A stretch of DNA of 64,000 bases from JANXXV01 sp038230275 (GTDB taxonomy: Bacteria; Acidobacteriota; Terriglobia; Bryobacterales; Bryobacteraceae): contig JBBRNO010000020.1 in assembly GCA_038230275.1 (NCBI GenBank), positions 1-64,000 on the forward strand. Reading direction: 5' to 3'. The first letter of the stretch is position 1, and each line of letters starts with the position of its first letter. Both the position numbers and the translations under genes were made by a program. Below, piece by piece: positions 1-8,466 of this stretch. The notes beneath the pieces were generated by a model. The model was given only the letters and a program-made list of their open reading frames with translations, was not told the origin of the DNA and made no database searches.

Positions 1-360
1 GCCCAGTAGCTTCGGATTTACTCCATCCCAGCGTAAGGCGTTGATGTGGGCATAGCGAGATTGCCCAGCCAATACGCTCATCAACAACGTGCCGAGGATG
101 TCCACCTGGCTCGGCGCATTGGGGCTTGTGTATCGCAAGGGGCAGTCCGCCAGTAAGCCGTCCCACAGGCCTGAGGTTTTCAGGAAATCGATGAAGACCG
201 GCATCTGGCCCATGGCCGTCACTGCTGCCGATTCGTCCCACCGGACATGCAGTTTACCCGCGTAGGTGTCCAGCGAGCACTCCCCCGAATCCACCGATGA
301 TTCGGTCTTTTCCACTTCACCCTTTGGGTGAGTCGATTCTGTGACGTGATCAAACGACAT
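1..360 (-). CDS. IS1380-type DDE transposase, N-terminal 120 residues
   Basis: An ATG at 360 (complement) opens a frame that stays open to the window edge, so the gene is partial. After a polar N-terminus the protein reads ...MGQMPVFIDFLKTSGLW... followed by a Leu/Ala-rich helix and ...GQSRYAHINALRWDGV. This is the usual N-terminal layout of IS1380 transposases: a short DNA-binding lead, a region on element-end recognition, then the DDE core. The catalytic DDE residues would lie beyond the edge. The gene is probably intact outside the window, but this cannot be seen here. Confidence 0.6.
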   Translation of the reverse strand, partial: MSFDHVTESTHPKGEVEKTESSVDSGECSLDTYAGKLHVRWDESAAVTAMGQMPVFIDFLKTSGLWDGLLADCPLRYTSPNAPSQVDILGTLLMSVLAGQSRYAHINALRWDGVNPKLLG

Positions 361-417
361 GTCCCTTTTTACCAAAGGGTTCCGATTGTCGCACTTCAGT
401 CAACTGCCGTTTTTAGG
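1..417 (-). mobile_element. End of an IS1380-type insertion sequence (cut by window edge)
   Basis: The segment holds the start of a transposase gene reading off the left edge, preceded by about 57 bp of non-coding DNA. On the minus strand the probable element tip begins CCTAAAAACGGCAGTTGACT near 417, the point where a plus-strand reading frame for a different, secreted-type protein opens. The IS1380 assignment comes from the transposase N-terminus. The exact tip is an inference, because the second inverted repeat and any target duplication lie outside the window. Confidence 0.6.
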
Positions 418-1361
418 TTCATATAAACGCGGGGCCGGCGCTTACGCCCTTCGGTGGACTGTCGTACTCCATCCAGCCTGCGCTTCAACCGGCGTTGGAC
501 TTTAGCGAGGACTCCCAGGTCGAGTTCGAGGGAAATGGAGCCGGGGTTGAATACTACCTCAGCGCTCTGCAATTCGGAAACCCCGGTTTCGAAGTCTACG
601 ACAACCGGATCGCGGCCTGGGCCCTTACGAATACGAGGTCGCTCAACACCCCAAAACCAGCGGTCACGCTTCAGTTCACCGTGATCCGGTCGGAGGTTTA
701 TGGTCAGCCCGACGCTGCTACCCAGAAGGCTGGACCCATACCGCTTGGCGCAGCCGTGGGCGAGGGCCTCGAGCAGATTCAGACCAATGACGATCGGATG
801 AATCAGGTTGTGTTGGCGCGCGGCACTTTATTCGGCGCTGTCAATACAAAGCTGAAGATCGGGAATGCGGACCACACAGGCATCGCGTGGTTTGCCGTCC
901 GGCCGCAATGGGACGACAACAAGTTGAAAGCATCCGTAATCGACCAGGGTTATGTTGCGGTCGCCAAGGACGACTTATATTTTCCCTCGATCGCAGTCAC
1001 AAGCGGAGGTCAGGGCGCAATGGTCTTCACCATTTCCGGCCCGGATTTATATCCAAGCCTTGCTTACGTGACCCTCTCGGACTCCTCGTTCCGGCAATCT
1101 CGCGTCTTCATCGCGGGACTCGGCAAAGGACCGGAGGACGGCTTCAGCGGCTACGTGGCATTCGGCGGAACCGGCAGCGCACGCTGGGGCGACTATTCGG
1201 CCGCAGTCTCCGATGGCAACGACGTCTGGTTCGCGGGCGAGTACATCCCACGCGAATGCACCACTCTCACCGTCCCGAGCCGGACAGCATTGGCGAACTG
1301 GGGCACCTTCGTCGGACGAGTCAGATCCAACGGAGATATCGAACAGAACAGCGAGAATTAA
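417..1361 (+). pseudogene. Secreted acidobacterial hypothetical protein, 5' end removed by the IS
   Basis: The frame opens right after a TAG at 414-416, at the presumed IS tip, and reads ...GPALTPFGGLSYSIQ... without a start codon in a credible position; the TTG at 495 lies inside the conserved-looking part. The roughly 310 remaining residues are rich in Gly, Tyr and aromatic beta-strand patterns, including GYVAFGGTGSARWGDYSAA near the C-terminus, as in exported acidobacterial beta-propeller-like proteins of unknown role. The signal peptide and N-terminal part are missing, so I read this as a gene interrupted by the IS, with its 5' half beyond the left edge or lost. Confidence 0.6.
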
Positions 1362-1410
1362 GGCTAGCTCTATCGGCTCAGCAGTTGCGGCGATGCTGGA
1401 TTAAGTTCAA

Positions 1411-1448
1411 GGTGCAGTCCAGATACTGGTCTGCACCCATCCAGTATC
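1411..1448. other. Two mutually exclusive hairpins
   Basis: GGTGCAG (1411-1417) pairs with CTGCACC (1431-1437), with a nested CCAG-ATA-CTGG core. GATACTGG (1422-1429) can instead pair with CCAGTATC (1441-1448). The stems overlap, so only one can form. No U-tract follows, so this is not a normal intrinsic terminator. It lies 50 bp after the stop of the truncated gene and may be a remnant of an element end. Confidence 0.4.
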
Positions 1449-1475
1449 GTGATTCTGAGAATCCTTCACCCACAA

Positions 1476-1607
1476 CTAGACCTTCTGGCTGACCAGATCC
1501 CGATAAATGAGCTTAAAGCTCAGTTACTAGCGGAGGCACAACACCACGATCTCCTGATCGAAGTGCCGACCTTTGAACAGCTGCTCTACCGGTACGAATG
1601 GCGGCAT
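1476..1607 (-). pseudogene. IS6-family transposase fossil with two adjacent stop codons
   Basis: From the ATG at 1607 the minus strand reads MPPFVPVEQLFKGRHFDQEI and continues IVVLCLR, stop, stop, LSFKLIYRDLVSQ. The FKGRHF...I..CVRWYL.F.LS.RDL pattern is the start of IS6-family transposases. The expected Trp-Tyr pair after Arg is replaced by TAG TAA, and the frame stops again at 1476. Only the N-terminal tip survives, with no catalytic core and no visible inverted repeats. The remnant lies in the 325-bp gap before the next gene. Confidence 0.6.
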
Positions 1608-1686
1608 CTGTCCATCATCGCTGACCCCGGGTCCGGTTTGCACCAGTGCCGTGGAACTCCGGTTATACTCGACACGGGAGGGTGGC

Positions 1687-3366
1687 TTGAATCGATTCTT
1701 CGCAGCGGCATTCCTCACGGTAGCCGCACTCTGCGCCGTTCTAACGTACAGTGCTCCTGCTCCGGCGGGTTTCGTCGATATCACGGCAAATTCGGGAGTT
1801 CAGTTTCAAACCGCTTCCAGCGTGACTTCCCAAAAATATCTTCCCGAATCAATGGTTGGCGGCGTCGCCATGTTGGACTACGACGGCGACGGCCGGATGG
1901 ACCTGTATTTCGTGAATGGCGCGGCGATCTCAGACCCAATGCCTCCAGGTAAGCGCCCTGACAAATCAGACCGCCGCTTTTGGAACCGCCTCTATCACAA
2001 CAACTCCGACGGAACGTTCACTGATGTGACCGAACGCGCAAACGTCGCCGGCAAATCTTATGGCATGGGTGTGGCGGTAGGGGACTACGACAATGACGGC
2101 CGATCCGATATTTACCTCACCGGTTTGGATGGCAACATTTTATACCACAACAACGGCGACGGCACCTTCACCGATGTCACCGATCGGGCCGGTGTGGCAG
2201 GCGGAGGATGGTCGGCCAGTGCGGCCTTTCTGGACTACGACCGTGACGGAAAGCTGGACCTGATTGTTGCGCGGTATCTTAATTGGAGTTTCGCAGACAA
2301 TCCTTATTGCGGTGAGAAGCGCGAGAACTATCGCGCCTATTGTCACCCCGATCACTTCAAGCCGATTACGCATCTTCTCTATCACAACAACGGCGATGGC
2401 ACTTTCACAGACGTCTCCGCCAAGGCAGGCTTTGCAGCGAGTCCGGGGAAGGGTCTCGGCGTTGTGATCAATGATTTCGATCGCGATGGATGGCCGGACA
2501 TTCTGGTGGCCAACGATTCTTCCGCTCAACAGTTATTTCGCAACCGCCATGACGGAACATTCGAGGAGACCGGCCTGATTGCAGGGATCGGGTATGACGA
2601 GGACGGAAAGCCGTTTGCAGGCATGGGGACCGATGCAGGAGACTATGACCACGACGGCTGGCCGGATGTTTTCATCAATGCGCTGGCCAACCAGAGATAC
2701 GCTCTGTTCCACAACATCCGAGGCGGGTTCGAGTACTCATCAGGGTCGAGCGGCGTGGCTAGCGCGACGCAAAAGCATTCTGGCTGGGGAGCAAAGTTCA
2801 TCGACTATGACAATGATGGATGGCTGGATCTGTTCGTCGCGCAGGGCCACGTGATGGATAATATCCAGCTGACGCAACCGGCTCTTCGATATAAAGAGGC
2901 GCCGCTGCTGCTGAGGAACAATCGAGGCAAATTTGCGGACGTTTCCGCGCAGAGTGGCGATGCCTTCCTGAGGCCAATTGCGGCTCGTGGAGCAGCCTTT
3001 GGCGACCTTGACAATGATGGATGGATCGACGTAGCCATCAGCGTGAAGGACGGCCCGGCGATGATTCTTCGCAATCGGGGTGGAGACAATCACTGGTTAA
3101 CAATTCGTGCTGTAGGACGAACGAGCAATCGTGACGGCATCGGCGCCACGGTGCGTCTGGTAGCCGACGATGGGACGGAGCAAAGCGTCTACATCACATG
3201 CTCCGGTAGTTATATGTCGTCAAACGATGGCCGGGCGCACTTTGGGCTCGGCGCGGCCAAATCGGTTAGGCTGGTGGAGATTTTGTGGCCCGGTAGAATC
3301 GTGCAGAAGGTGGAGAATGTGAAGGTGGATCAGATTCTGACTGTTGAAGAGCCAACCGTGAATTGA
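1687..3366 (+). CDS. Exported FG-GAP/VCBS-repeat protein with ASPIC/UnbV tail (CRTAC-like)
   Basis: This 559-residue protein starts at TTG 1687, behind GGGAGG at 1676-1681; a longer frame exists upstream but lacks a ribosome site and would bury the hydrophobic signal sequence (NRFFAAAFLTVAALCAVLTY). The body is a series of calcium-binding FG-GAP/VCBS blades, each with D-x-D-x-D-G loops such as DYDGDGRMDLYFVNG and DYDNDGRSDIYLTG, predicting a secreted beta-propeller. The last 80 residues (TSNRDGIGATVRLVADDGTE...) match the ASPIC/UnbV domain. Function is unknown; such proteins are abundant in acidobacteria and often sit beside TPR proteins and TonB receptors, as here. A TATACT box at 1664-1669 could be its -10. 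Confidence 0.85.
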   Translation: MNRFFAAAFLTVAALCAVLTYSAPAPAGFVDITANSGVQFQTASSVTSQKYLPESMVGGVAMLDYDGDGRMDLYFVNGAAISDPMPPGKRPDKSDRRFWNRLYHNNSDGTFTDVTERANVAGKSYGMGVAVGDYDNDGRSDIYLTGLDGNILYHNNGDGTFTDVTDRAGVAGGGWSASAAFLDYDRDGKLDLIVARYLNWSFADNPYCGEKRENYRAYCHPDHFKPITHLLYHNNGDGTFTDVSAKAGFAASPGKGLGVVINDFDRDGWPDILVANDSSAQQLFRNRHDGTFEETGLIAGIGYDEDGKPFAGMGTDAGDYDHDGWPDVFINALANQRYALFHNIRGGFEYSSGSSGVASATQKHSGWGAKFIDYDNDGWLDLFVAQGHVMDNIQLTQPALRYKEAPLLLRNNRGKFADVSAQSGDAFLRPIAARGAAFGDLDNDGWIDVAISVKDGPAMILRNRGGDNHWLTIRAVGRTSNRDGIGATVRLVADDGTEQSVYITCSGSYMSSNDGRAHFGLGAAKSVRLVEILWPGRIVQKVENVKVDQILTVEEPTVN

Positions 3367-3367
3367 G

Positions 3368-3397
3368 AAAGGGGCAGGGCCGGAGCCCTGCCCCTTT
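3368..3397. terminator. Bidirectional intrinsic terminator between convergent genes
   Basis: A perfect 13-bp stem, AAAGGGGCAGGGC (3368-3380) with GCCCTGCCCCTTT (3385-3397), closes on the tetraloop CGGA. It begins 2 bp after the stop of the plus-strand CRTAC gene and ends 3 bp before the stop of the minus-strand receptor gene, with A and T runs at the stem bases, so it can serve both. Confidence 0.85.
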
Positions 3398-3399
3398 GT

Positions 3400-6300
3400 T
3401 CAAAAGTTAAGCTTCATTGCGAACTGACCAATTCTGGGCCCGTTTGCCTGTGAAGTGACCTTCCCGAAGTTAAATGCGTCGCTCACATTGGTCGCGGGAC
3501 CGCCAAACCGCACTCGATTGAAGGCGTTGAACATCTCGAATCGGAACTCGAGGTTGATATTCTCCTTGATGGTGGTGCGCTTCATGATCCCGAAATCTTC
3601 GTTCAGACTTCGGAAGGTCCTCGCATTGGGCAGAATCGAACCCGCGTTGCCGAACGTTCCAGGGGCCGGCGCCCGGAACGCCTTGATATCCAGCAGCAGA
3701 TTCTTGTTCGGATCGAAATTATCTCGGGGTAAGTTCGGATTCACGCCGGTTACGACGTCCGGAAGATTCCGGCTGTTGAATAACGGGAGCGTGTTGTTGA
3801 TGCCGACTCCGATGGGTTCGCCTGCCTGGTAGGACAGGATTCCGTTGACCTGCCATCCGCCGATTGCTTTGCCGGCGATACCCTTCGTATTGAGCAGCTT
3901 CTTGCCGGGGCCGATCGGCAATTCGTAGTTAAACGCCATCACCGCGCGGTGCGGGATGTCATACTGGGCGATGGCTTTCTCCAAGCTACGATTGTATTGA
4001 TCGCGCGCGCTGGTGGAGAAGAAGCCGGACAGGGCGGAAGAGGAGTCCGTCAGCGCCTTAGCCCAAGTGTAGGACGAGAGTAGGAACAAACCGTTGGAGA
4101 ACTGCTTCTCGATCTTAGTCTGCAGCGAGTGATAGGTGGAATTGCCTACGTTGGCCGAGTTAACGGTGCCGACGCCGCCATACTGTGGGAACGGTCTGAG
4201 GGATTGGGCTAAGCTGCCCCGGAAGCTCGCATAGGGCCGCGAGAAGCCCGCCGCCACAACCGCGGGGTCGTCAATTTGCCTGGTCAGCAGATCGCCGTAC
4301 CTGAGGTAGACCGGGTTGACCTGGTTAACATTGTAGACACCGGTCGAAAGCCGTGTCGACTTCTGGCCGACCCAGCCCACGTCCAGCAGCCAGTTCGACT
4401 TGAGCTGCCACTGCGTCCCGAAATTGAAGGATTGGGTGTAGAGCGGCAACTTCGCGCCGGAGAGCCAGGTGTTGGTGCCAGGAGCCGTTCCGGGAATCAC
4501 GCCGAAGCCAGCGTCGATGAACGGAGGCCGCGTGAAGTTCTGCGGGAACCCGTTATTCCAGTTGAAACCTGAGTTCAGGCCCTGATCCTGCGAGAAGAAG
4601 GCGGGATTTGCGATAAAACCGGTAGCCGGCGGCTTGGCGTTTCCTCCGCCCTGCGCGCCAGTGGGATAGTAGCTGATGCCGTAAGCCGTGCGAATGACGA
4701 CCTTCCTAGTCACCGACCAGGCAAGTCCGATGCGCGGTCCGAAGTTGTTGTAGGCCGTGCCGTCGGTGAGGCGCTCTTTACCGGACCGGCCGGGGCCAGT
4801 GCCGGCAAAAACCAGCGCGCCCAGGCGCCCGTTGGCGGCCGGGTTTGGAACGCTCGCGTCCATGATGGAATAGGCGTTGTTCACCTCCCGCATGGGCGTG
4901 AACAGATCCCACCGCAGGCCAAGGTTAAGGGTGAGCTTCGGGGTGATTTTGAAGTCATCCTGCACATAGCCGGCGAAGTAAGTGAGGCGCATGCCGCGGG
5001 TAACTTCGTTGATTTGCAGGCTACCGCTGTCCACCTCTCCCAGAAGAAAGCTGGCGAAGGCGTTACCCGTGGTTCCGCGAAGCGCGCTAGAGGGGAAGGC
5101 GGTCTCATTGCGGCTAAAGGTAAATGAACCGCTTTGGGCGCCCTGCAGCAAGTTGTTCTGCATTTTCCTGAAATCGACGCCGAACTTCAGATTGTGCTTG
5201 CCCTTTACCCAGGTCAAGCTGTCCGAGTACAGGTATGTCGCGGAAATCGTCTGGAGGTAATCCTGGTTCTGTCCCCAAGGCGTGAAGGGATCGGTAAATA
5301 CCACCGGGAACGGTCCGTTATTAACTCCTTTGAGGCCCAGTTTATCGCCCCATCCCTGCCCTTGCTCTCGCGCAGCCAGCAACTGGTGCTGGCGCGTCAG
5401 GCCTGCCGAAAAGTGATTGAGCAGCGTCGGACTGATCACCCAGTCCTCCGATAGGCGTACCGTGTCCTGCCCTGGTCCAAGAACTCCGTCGCGGGTGTTA
5501 GCGATGGGATGCGGCAGCGCGGCAAACGGACCCGAATCCGTATTATGCCCGTTGTTCCAGCTACCACTGATGCGGTGCGCGCTGGAGAACAAGTGGTCGA
5601 ACTTCATCGTGTAATTGCGATTGTCGTTGCGATTGTTCCCGGACGCCGGATAATTATTGAGGATTCCACCGAGAGTGGGCGCGGGAACGAACGCCAGGAT
5701 TTTTTGTGAAACGGGGCTGATGCGGTTAGCCGGTATCTGGTTATTGACGAATGGAGTGCGCGTGAACCCACCCTGGCCGTCCGCGCGAGTGGACGCGGGA
5801 TCATAGAGCTGAACCAAGCCGTTAGCGTCTCTCAATTCGGATAGGTCACCGCCACGGAAAGCCGCTGTCGGGACCGAAGCGCGTTGATTAGATGGACCGG
5901 AGCGGTACTTAAAGTAATTGACGTTGAAGAAAAAGAAACTCTTGTTGGTCCCATTGTAAAGCTTGGGGATCAGGATGGGCCCGCCGATGCTGCCCCCGTA
6001 CTCGTTCTGGCGGTTAATGGACCGCGTGGAGTTGAAGAAGCCGCGCGCGTCGAGCTTATCGTTCCGCAGAAACTCGTATCCGACACCATGGAACTGGTTG
6101 GTCCCGGAGCGGATAGTGAACTGCTCCACGCCACCACCGGTGTTGCCGAACTCGGCCGAAAAATTCGAGGTAACCAGCGCGAACTCCTGAATGGCTTCAG
6201 GAGGCAGGGTGAGCACGCGGGGATCGCCGCCCACTTCCGCCGTGGTGGCGCTGAGACCGTCGATCTGGATTTCCTTGGACAGCGTCTGGCTGCCGTTGAT

Positions 6301-6822
6301 GTGTGCATCAAAGGTGTTGCCAGTGGTACCGGGCGCCAGGAAGATGAAGCTCTCAGCGGAGCGGTTCGCGCCGTTGGCGGGCAGCGGGAGATCGACAAAG
6401 CTCTTCGGATTGACTCCCGTGCTCACGCTGCTCGATTCACTTTTCAACTGGGGCGCAACGTCTGAGACGGTCACGCTTTCACTGGTCTCACCCACCGCCA
6501 TTTGCAACTCGAGTCCAACCGTGCCGGCGACCTCCACGCGCACATTCTCGCGGATCAGTTTCTTGAAGCCGGGTTTCTCGGCGCTGACACTATACATTCC
6601 CGGTTTCAGGCTGGTGATGTTATAGGTCCCCGATTCACCCGAGATGGCGACAGTACGAAAACCGTTATCGATGCTGATTGCGGTGATCGTAGCGCCGACC
6701 ACCGATGCGCCGGTCGAATCCAGGGCAGTACCGCGAATGGTGCCGCGATCTGTTTGAGCAAAGGCGGCGTGCGCCAAAACCAACAAGAGAAGAATACGCG
6801 ATACTTGAGTGTAGAGTTTCAC
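3400..6822 (-). CDS. Oar-like TonB-dependent outer-membrane receptor
   Basis: This large outer-membrane transporter-like protein has 1140 residues from the GTG at 6822, which follows GGAGGA by 5-6 bases; the ATG 45 bp upstream has no such site. Order of parts: signal peptide (about 1-22, ending AFA), carboxypeptidase-regulatory-like beta-sandwich (about 25-110, DRGTIRGTALDSTGASVVGA), plug domain (about 120-240) and a long beta-barrel rich in aromatic-ended strands, ending FAMKLNF with a terminal Phe as usual for Omp85-inserted barrels. Oar-like proteins of this size are acidobacterial and myxobacterial signatures; substrates are generally unknown, with oligosaccharides or peptides suspected. 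It is transcribed alone, convergent with the CRTAC gene. Confidence 0.9.
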   Translation of the reverse strand: MKLYTQVSRILLLLVLAHAAFAQTDRGTIRGTALDSTGASVVGATITAISIDNGFRTVAISGESGTYNITSLKPGMYSVSAEKPGFKKLIRENVRVEVAGTVGLELQMAVGETSESVTVSDVAPQLKSESSSVSTGVNPKSFVDLPLPANGANRSAESFIFLAPGTTGNTFDAHINGSQTLSKEIQIDGLSATTAEVGGDPRVLTLPPEAIQEFALVTSNFSAEFGNTGGGVEQFTIRSGTNQFHGVGYEFLRNDKLDARGFFNSTRSINRQNEYGGSIGGPILIPKLYNGTNKSFFFFNVNYFKYRSGPSNQRASVPTAAFRGGDLSELRDANGLVQLYDPASTRADGQGGFTRTPFVNNQIPANRISPVSQKILAFVPAPTLGGILNNYPASGNNRNDNRNYTMKFDHLFSSAHRISGSWNNGHNTDSGPFAALPHPIANTRDGVLGPGQDTVRLSEDWVISPTLLNHFSAGLTRQHQLLAAREQGQGWGDKLGLKGVNNGPFPVVFTDPFTPWGQNQDYLQTISATYLYSDSLTWVKGKHNLKFGVDFRKMQNNLLQGAQSGSFTFSRNETAFPSSALRGTTGNAFASFLLGEVDSGSLQINEVTRGMRLTYFAGYVQDDFKITPKLTLNLGLRWDLFTPMREVNNAYSIMDASVPNPAANGRLGALVFAGTGPGRSGKERLTDGTAYNNFGPRIGLAWSVTRKVVIRTAYGISYYPTGAQGGGNAKPPATGFIANPAFFSQDQGLNSGFNWNNGFPQNFTRPPFIDAGFGVIPGTAPGTNTWLSGAKLPLYTQSFNFGTQWQLKSNWLLDVGWVGQKSTRLSTGVYNVNQVNPVYLRYGDLLTRQIDDPAVVAAGFSRPYASFRGSLAQSLRPFPQYGGVGTVNSANVGNSTYHSLQTKIEKQFSNGLFLLSSYTWAKALTDSSSALSGFFSTSARDQYNRSLEKAIAQYDIPHRAVMAFNYELPIGPGKKLLNTKGIAGKAIGGWQVNGILSYQAGEPIGVGINNTLPLFNSRNLPDVVTGVNPNLPRDNFDPNKNLLLDIKAFRAPAPGTFGNAGSILPNARTFRSLNEDFGIMKRTTIKENINLEFRFEMFNAFNRVRFGGPATNVSDAFNFGKVTSQANGPRIGQFAMKLNF

Positions 6823-6851
6823 AGAAGTCCTCCGCAGACTAGGGTGTAATA

Positions 6852-6880
6852 CAACTATCAAACCCATGTAAAAATGTCAA
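6852..6880 (-). promoter_or_regulatory. Probable sigma-70 promoter of the Oar-like receptor gene
   Basis: On the minus strand a perfect TTGACA (6875-6880) is followed after 17 bp by TAGTTG (6852-6857), a weak -10. It lies 30 bp upstream of the GTG start. The -35 box is convincing; the -10 assignment is not certain. Confidence 0.45.
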
Positions 6881-6909
6881 GCGCTTGATCGCTCGCTCGC
6901 AGCCTCTTC

Positions 6910-8466
6910 CTACTGCACATCGATAGCTATCCGGACCGTAACGTTATTCGGATTAAATTTCAAGTAGCGCAGAAGCGTTTCACGCATCTTGTCTGGCTGT
7001 TTGTTCTGCGCATAGATCTCGCCAAGTTTGCGGTATGCCGATTCCAATGATGGATCCGTCTCGATGGCTCTCTCAAGATGGAAAATCGCCTTGGCGGAAT
7101 CGCCGGCCTGATTCCAGGCCGTAGCAACATTGATGTGATAAGGGGCGTAGGCAGGTTGTAGGCGTAATGCCTCTTCATAGAGGCGGGCCGTCTCCACGGG
7201 ACGGCCCTTACGAAGAAGCACCATACCTAGAGCAGTAAGCACAGCCGGATCCTTGGGAGACGCTTCGTAGGCGTCGGTAAGGAGTCGGTATCCTGCGTCC
7301 AAGTAAGAGGCGGACTGGTCTCGTTCTCCCACCGTAATATTGGCTAAACCCAGATTTCGTTTCGCCAAACGCGGATCGGGCTCACGCCATGCCTTCAGCG
7401 CTCGTCCACCGTCTGCGGATTGGTGTGAGGAACCGGGCCGCCGCACGATCTGATGGTTCGTGAATGCGGTATGGCCGCCATCCTTCGCGGTTTGGCGCTG
7501 CATATGACAGCCTACGCAGTCATCGGCCGGCGCCGCATGCGTCTTGAGCAGATTCGCTCCATGGCAATTGAGACACTTGGCTCTGTAGTATGGCGCGATG
7601 CTCTCGGGCTTGTCATGCGGGTTGTGGCAGGCGCCGCACCACATCTTGTCGCCGCTCCGTTGCGCGCAGAGACTTAGCGCAAGCTGTTCGGCGTGGCTTA
7701 CCACCTTCAATCCACCGAGAGGGTTCTGGAAGACGTAAACCGAAAAGACTTCCTCCAGTCTCTGCCCCGGAGTAAATTCGCCAATCCGACGGCCGGGATT
7801 CGGAATGCGCGCTTCGCCTCCCAGGTGGCATTGCTCGCAAACACTGTCCCGGATCCGGGAAGGAAGCTTTGCCGGATTCAAAATGTTACGAGAGGACGGA
7901 GTAAGAAGGTGCGCCTCCACGGGGCCGTGACATCTCTCGCACGAGATCGATTCGCTCTCAAAAGCCGGCCGCTTAAAACCATTGAGCGTTTCCTCCAGAG
8001 GCAGCGGTTTGCCGGAGTGGCACAACAGGCATTCCATCGTAACCGGCCGTGTGAAGTCTGGATTGCGATCTCCCTCATAACCCGGCGCCAAGTCCCAGAG
8101 TTTCTTTTTTGAGTAATAGGCTACCGGCGACTGAAACAGATAGCTCCCTATTCCTACGAGAAATCCGAACGCATGATTCCCCGAACCGATCACGTAGTCA
8201 ACGGGAAACTCGCCCACAACGCCATCCCGTTCCAGGCGTTGCCGCATACCGGCGGCCGTGGATTGAATAGAAAAAGCGCTGCCCGACAGAGCATGCGTGA
8301 AACGTCCTGAAAGCTGTCCTTCCGGACGAAACAAAGAACGAGCCATTCCAGTCCGCGAGTACCCGCTGACTTCTTTTGGATGACAGGACGAGCACAAATC
8401 AGCGGCAGGCGCGGCCAAAGCTGACGCGCCGGCCACTAGAACGGGAACGATAAACAGAATTTTCAT
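6910..8466 (-). CDS. Seven-haem c-type cytochrome with C-terminal TPR repeats
   Basis: The 518-residue protein starts with a signal peptide (KILFIVPVLVAGASALAAPA), so it is periplasmic or exported. Seven CxxCH haem sites are visible in order: CSSCH (about 25), CLLCH, CERCH, CEQCH, CGACH, CLNCH and CVGCH (about 310). The spacing suggests a decahaem/NrfB-like electron-carrier fold rather than a known enzyme. From about residue 380 the sequence changes to TPR pairs (ALGMVLLRKGRPVETARLYEEAL, HINVATAWNQAGDSAKAIFH), giving a protein-interaction tail. Its ATG overlaps the stop of the upstream CRTAC gene by 4 bp (ATGA), so the two are translationally coupled. The electron partner is unknown. Confidence 0.85.
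   Translation of the reverse strand: MKILFIVPVLVAGASALAAPAADLCSSCHPKEVSGYSRTGMARSLFRPEGQLSGRFTHALSGSAFSIQSTAAGMRQRLERDGVVGEFPVDYVIGSGNHAFGFLVGIGSYLFQSPVAYYSKKKLWDLAPGYEGDRNPDFTRPVTMECLLCHSGKPLPLEETLNGFKRPAFESESISCERCHGPVEAHLLTPSSRNILNPAKLPSRIRDSVCEQCHLGGEARIPNPGRRIGEFTPGQRLEEVFSVYVFQNPLGGLKVVSHAEQLALSLCAQRSGDKMWCGACHNPHDKPESIAPYYRAKCLNCHGANLLKTHAAPADDCVGCHMQRQTAKDGGHTAFTNHQIVRRPGSSHQSADGGRALKAWREPDPRLAKRNLGLANITVGERDQSASYLDAGYRLLTDAYEASPKDPAVLTALGMVLLRKGRPVETARLYEEALRLQPAYAPYHINVATAWNQAGDSAKAIFHLERAIETDPSLESAYRKLGEIYAQNKQPDKMRETLLRYLKFNPNNVTVRIAIDVQ

Noticed and set aside
1449..1952. 167-residue plus-strand frame
   Set aside because: It overlaps the CRTAC gene in another frame and the IS6 remnant, with no family resemblance.
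5884..6465. 193-residue plus-strand open frame
   Set aside because: It is antisense to the Oar-like receptor gene, lacks a ribosome site and has Val/Arg/Gly-heavy composition typical of the reverse of GC-rich coding DNA.
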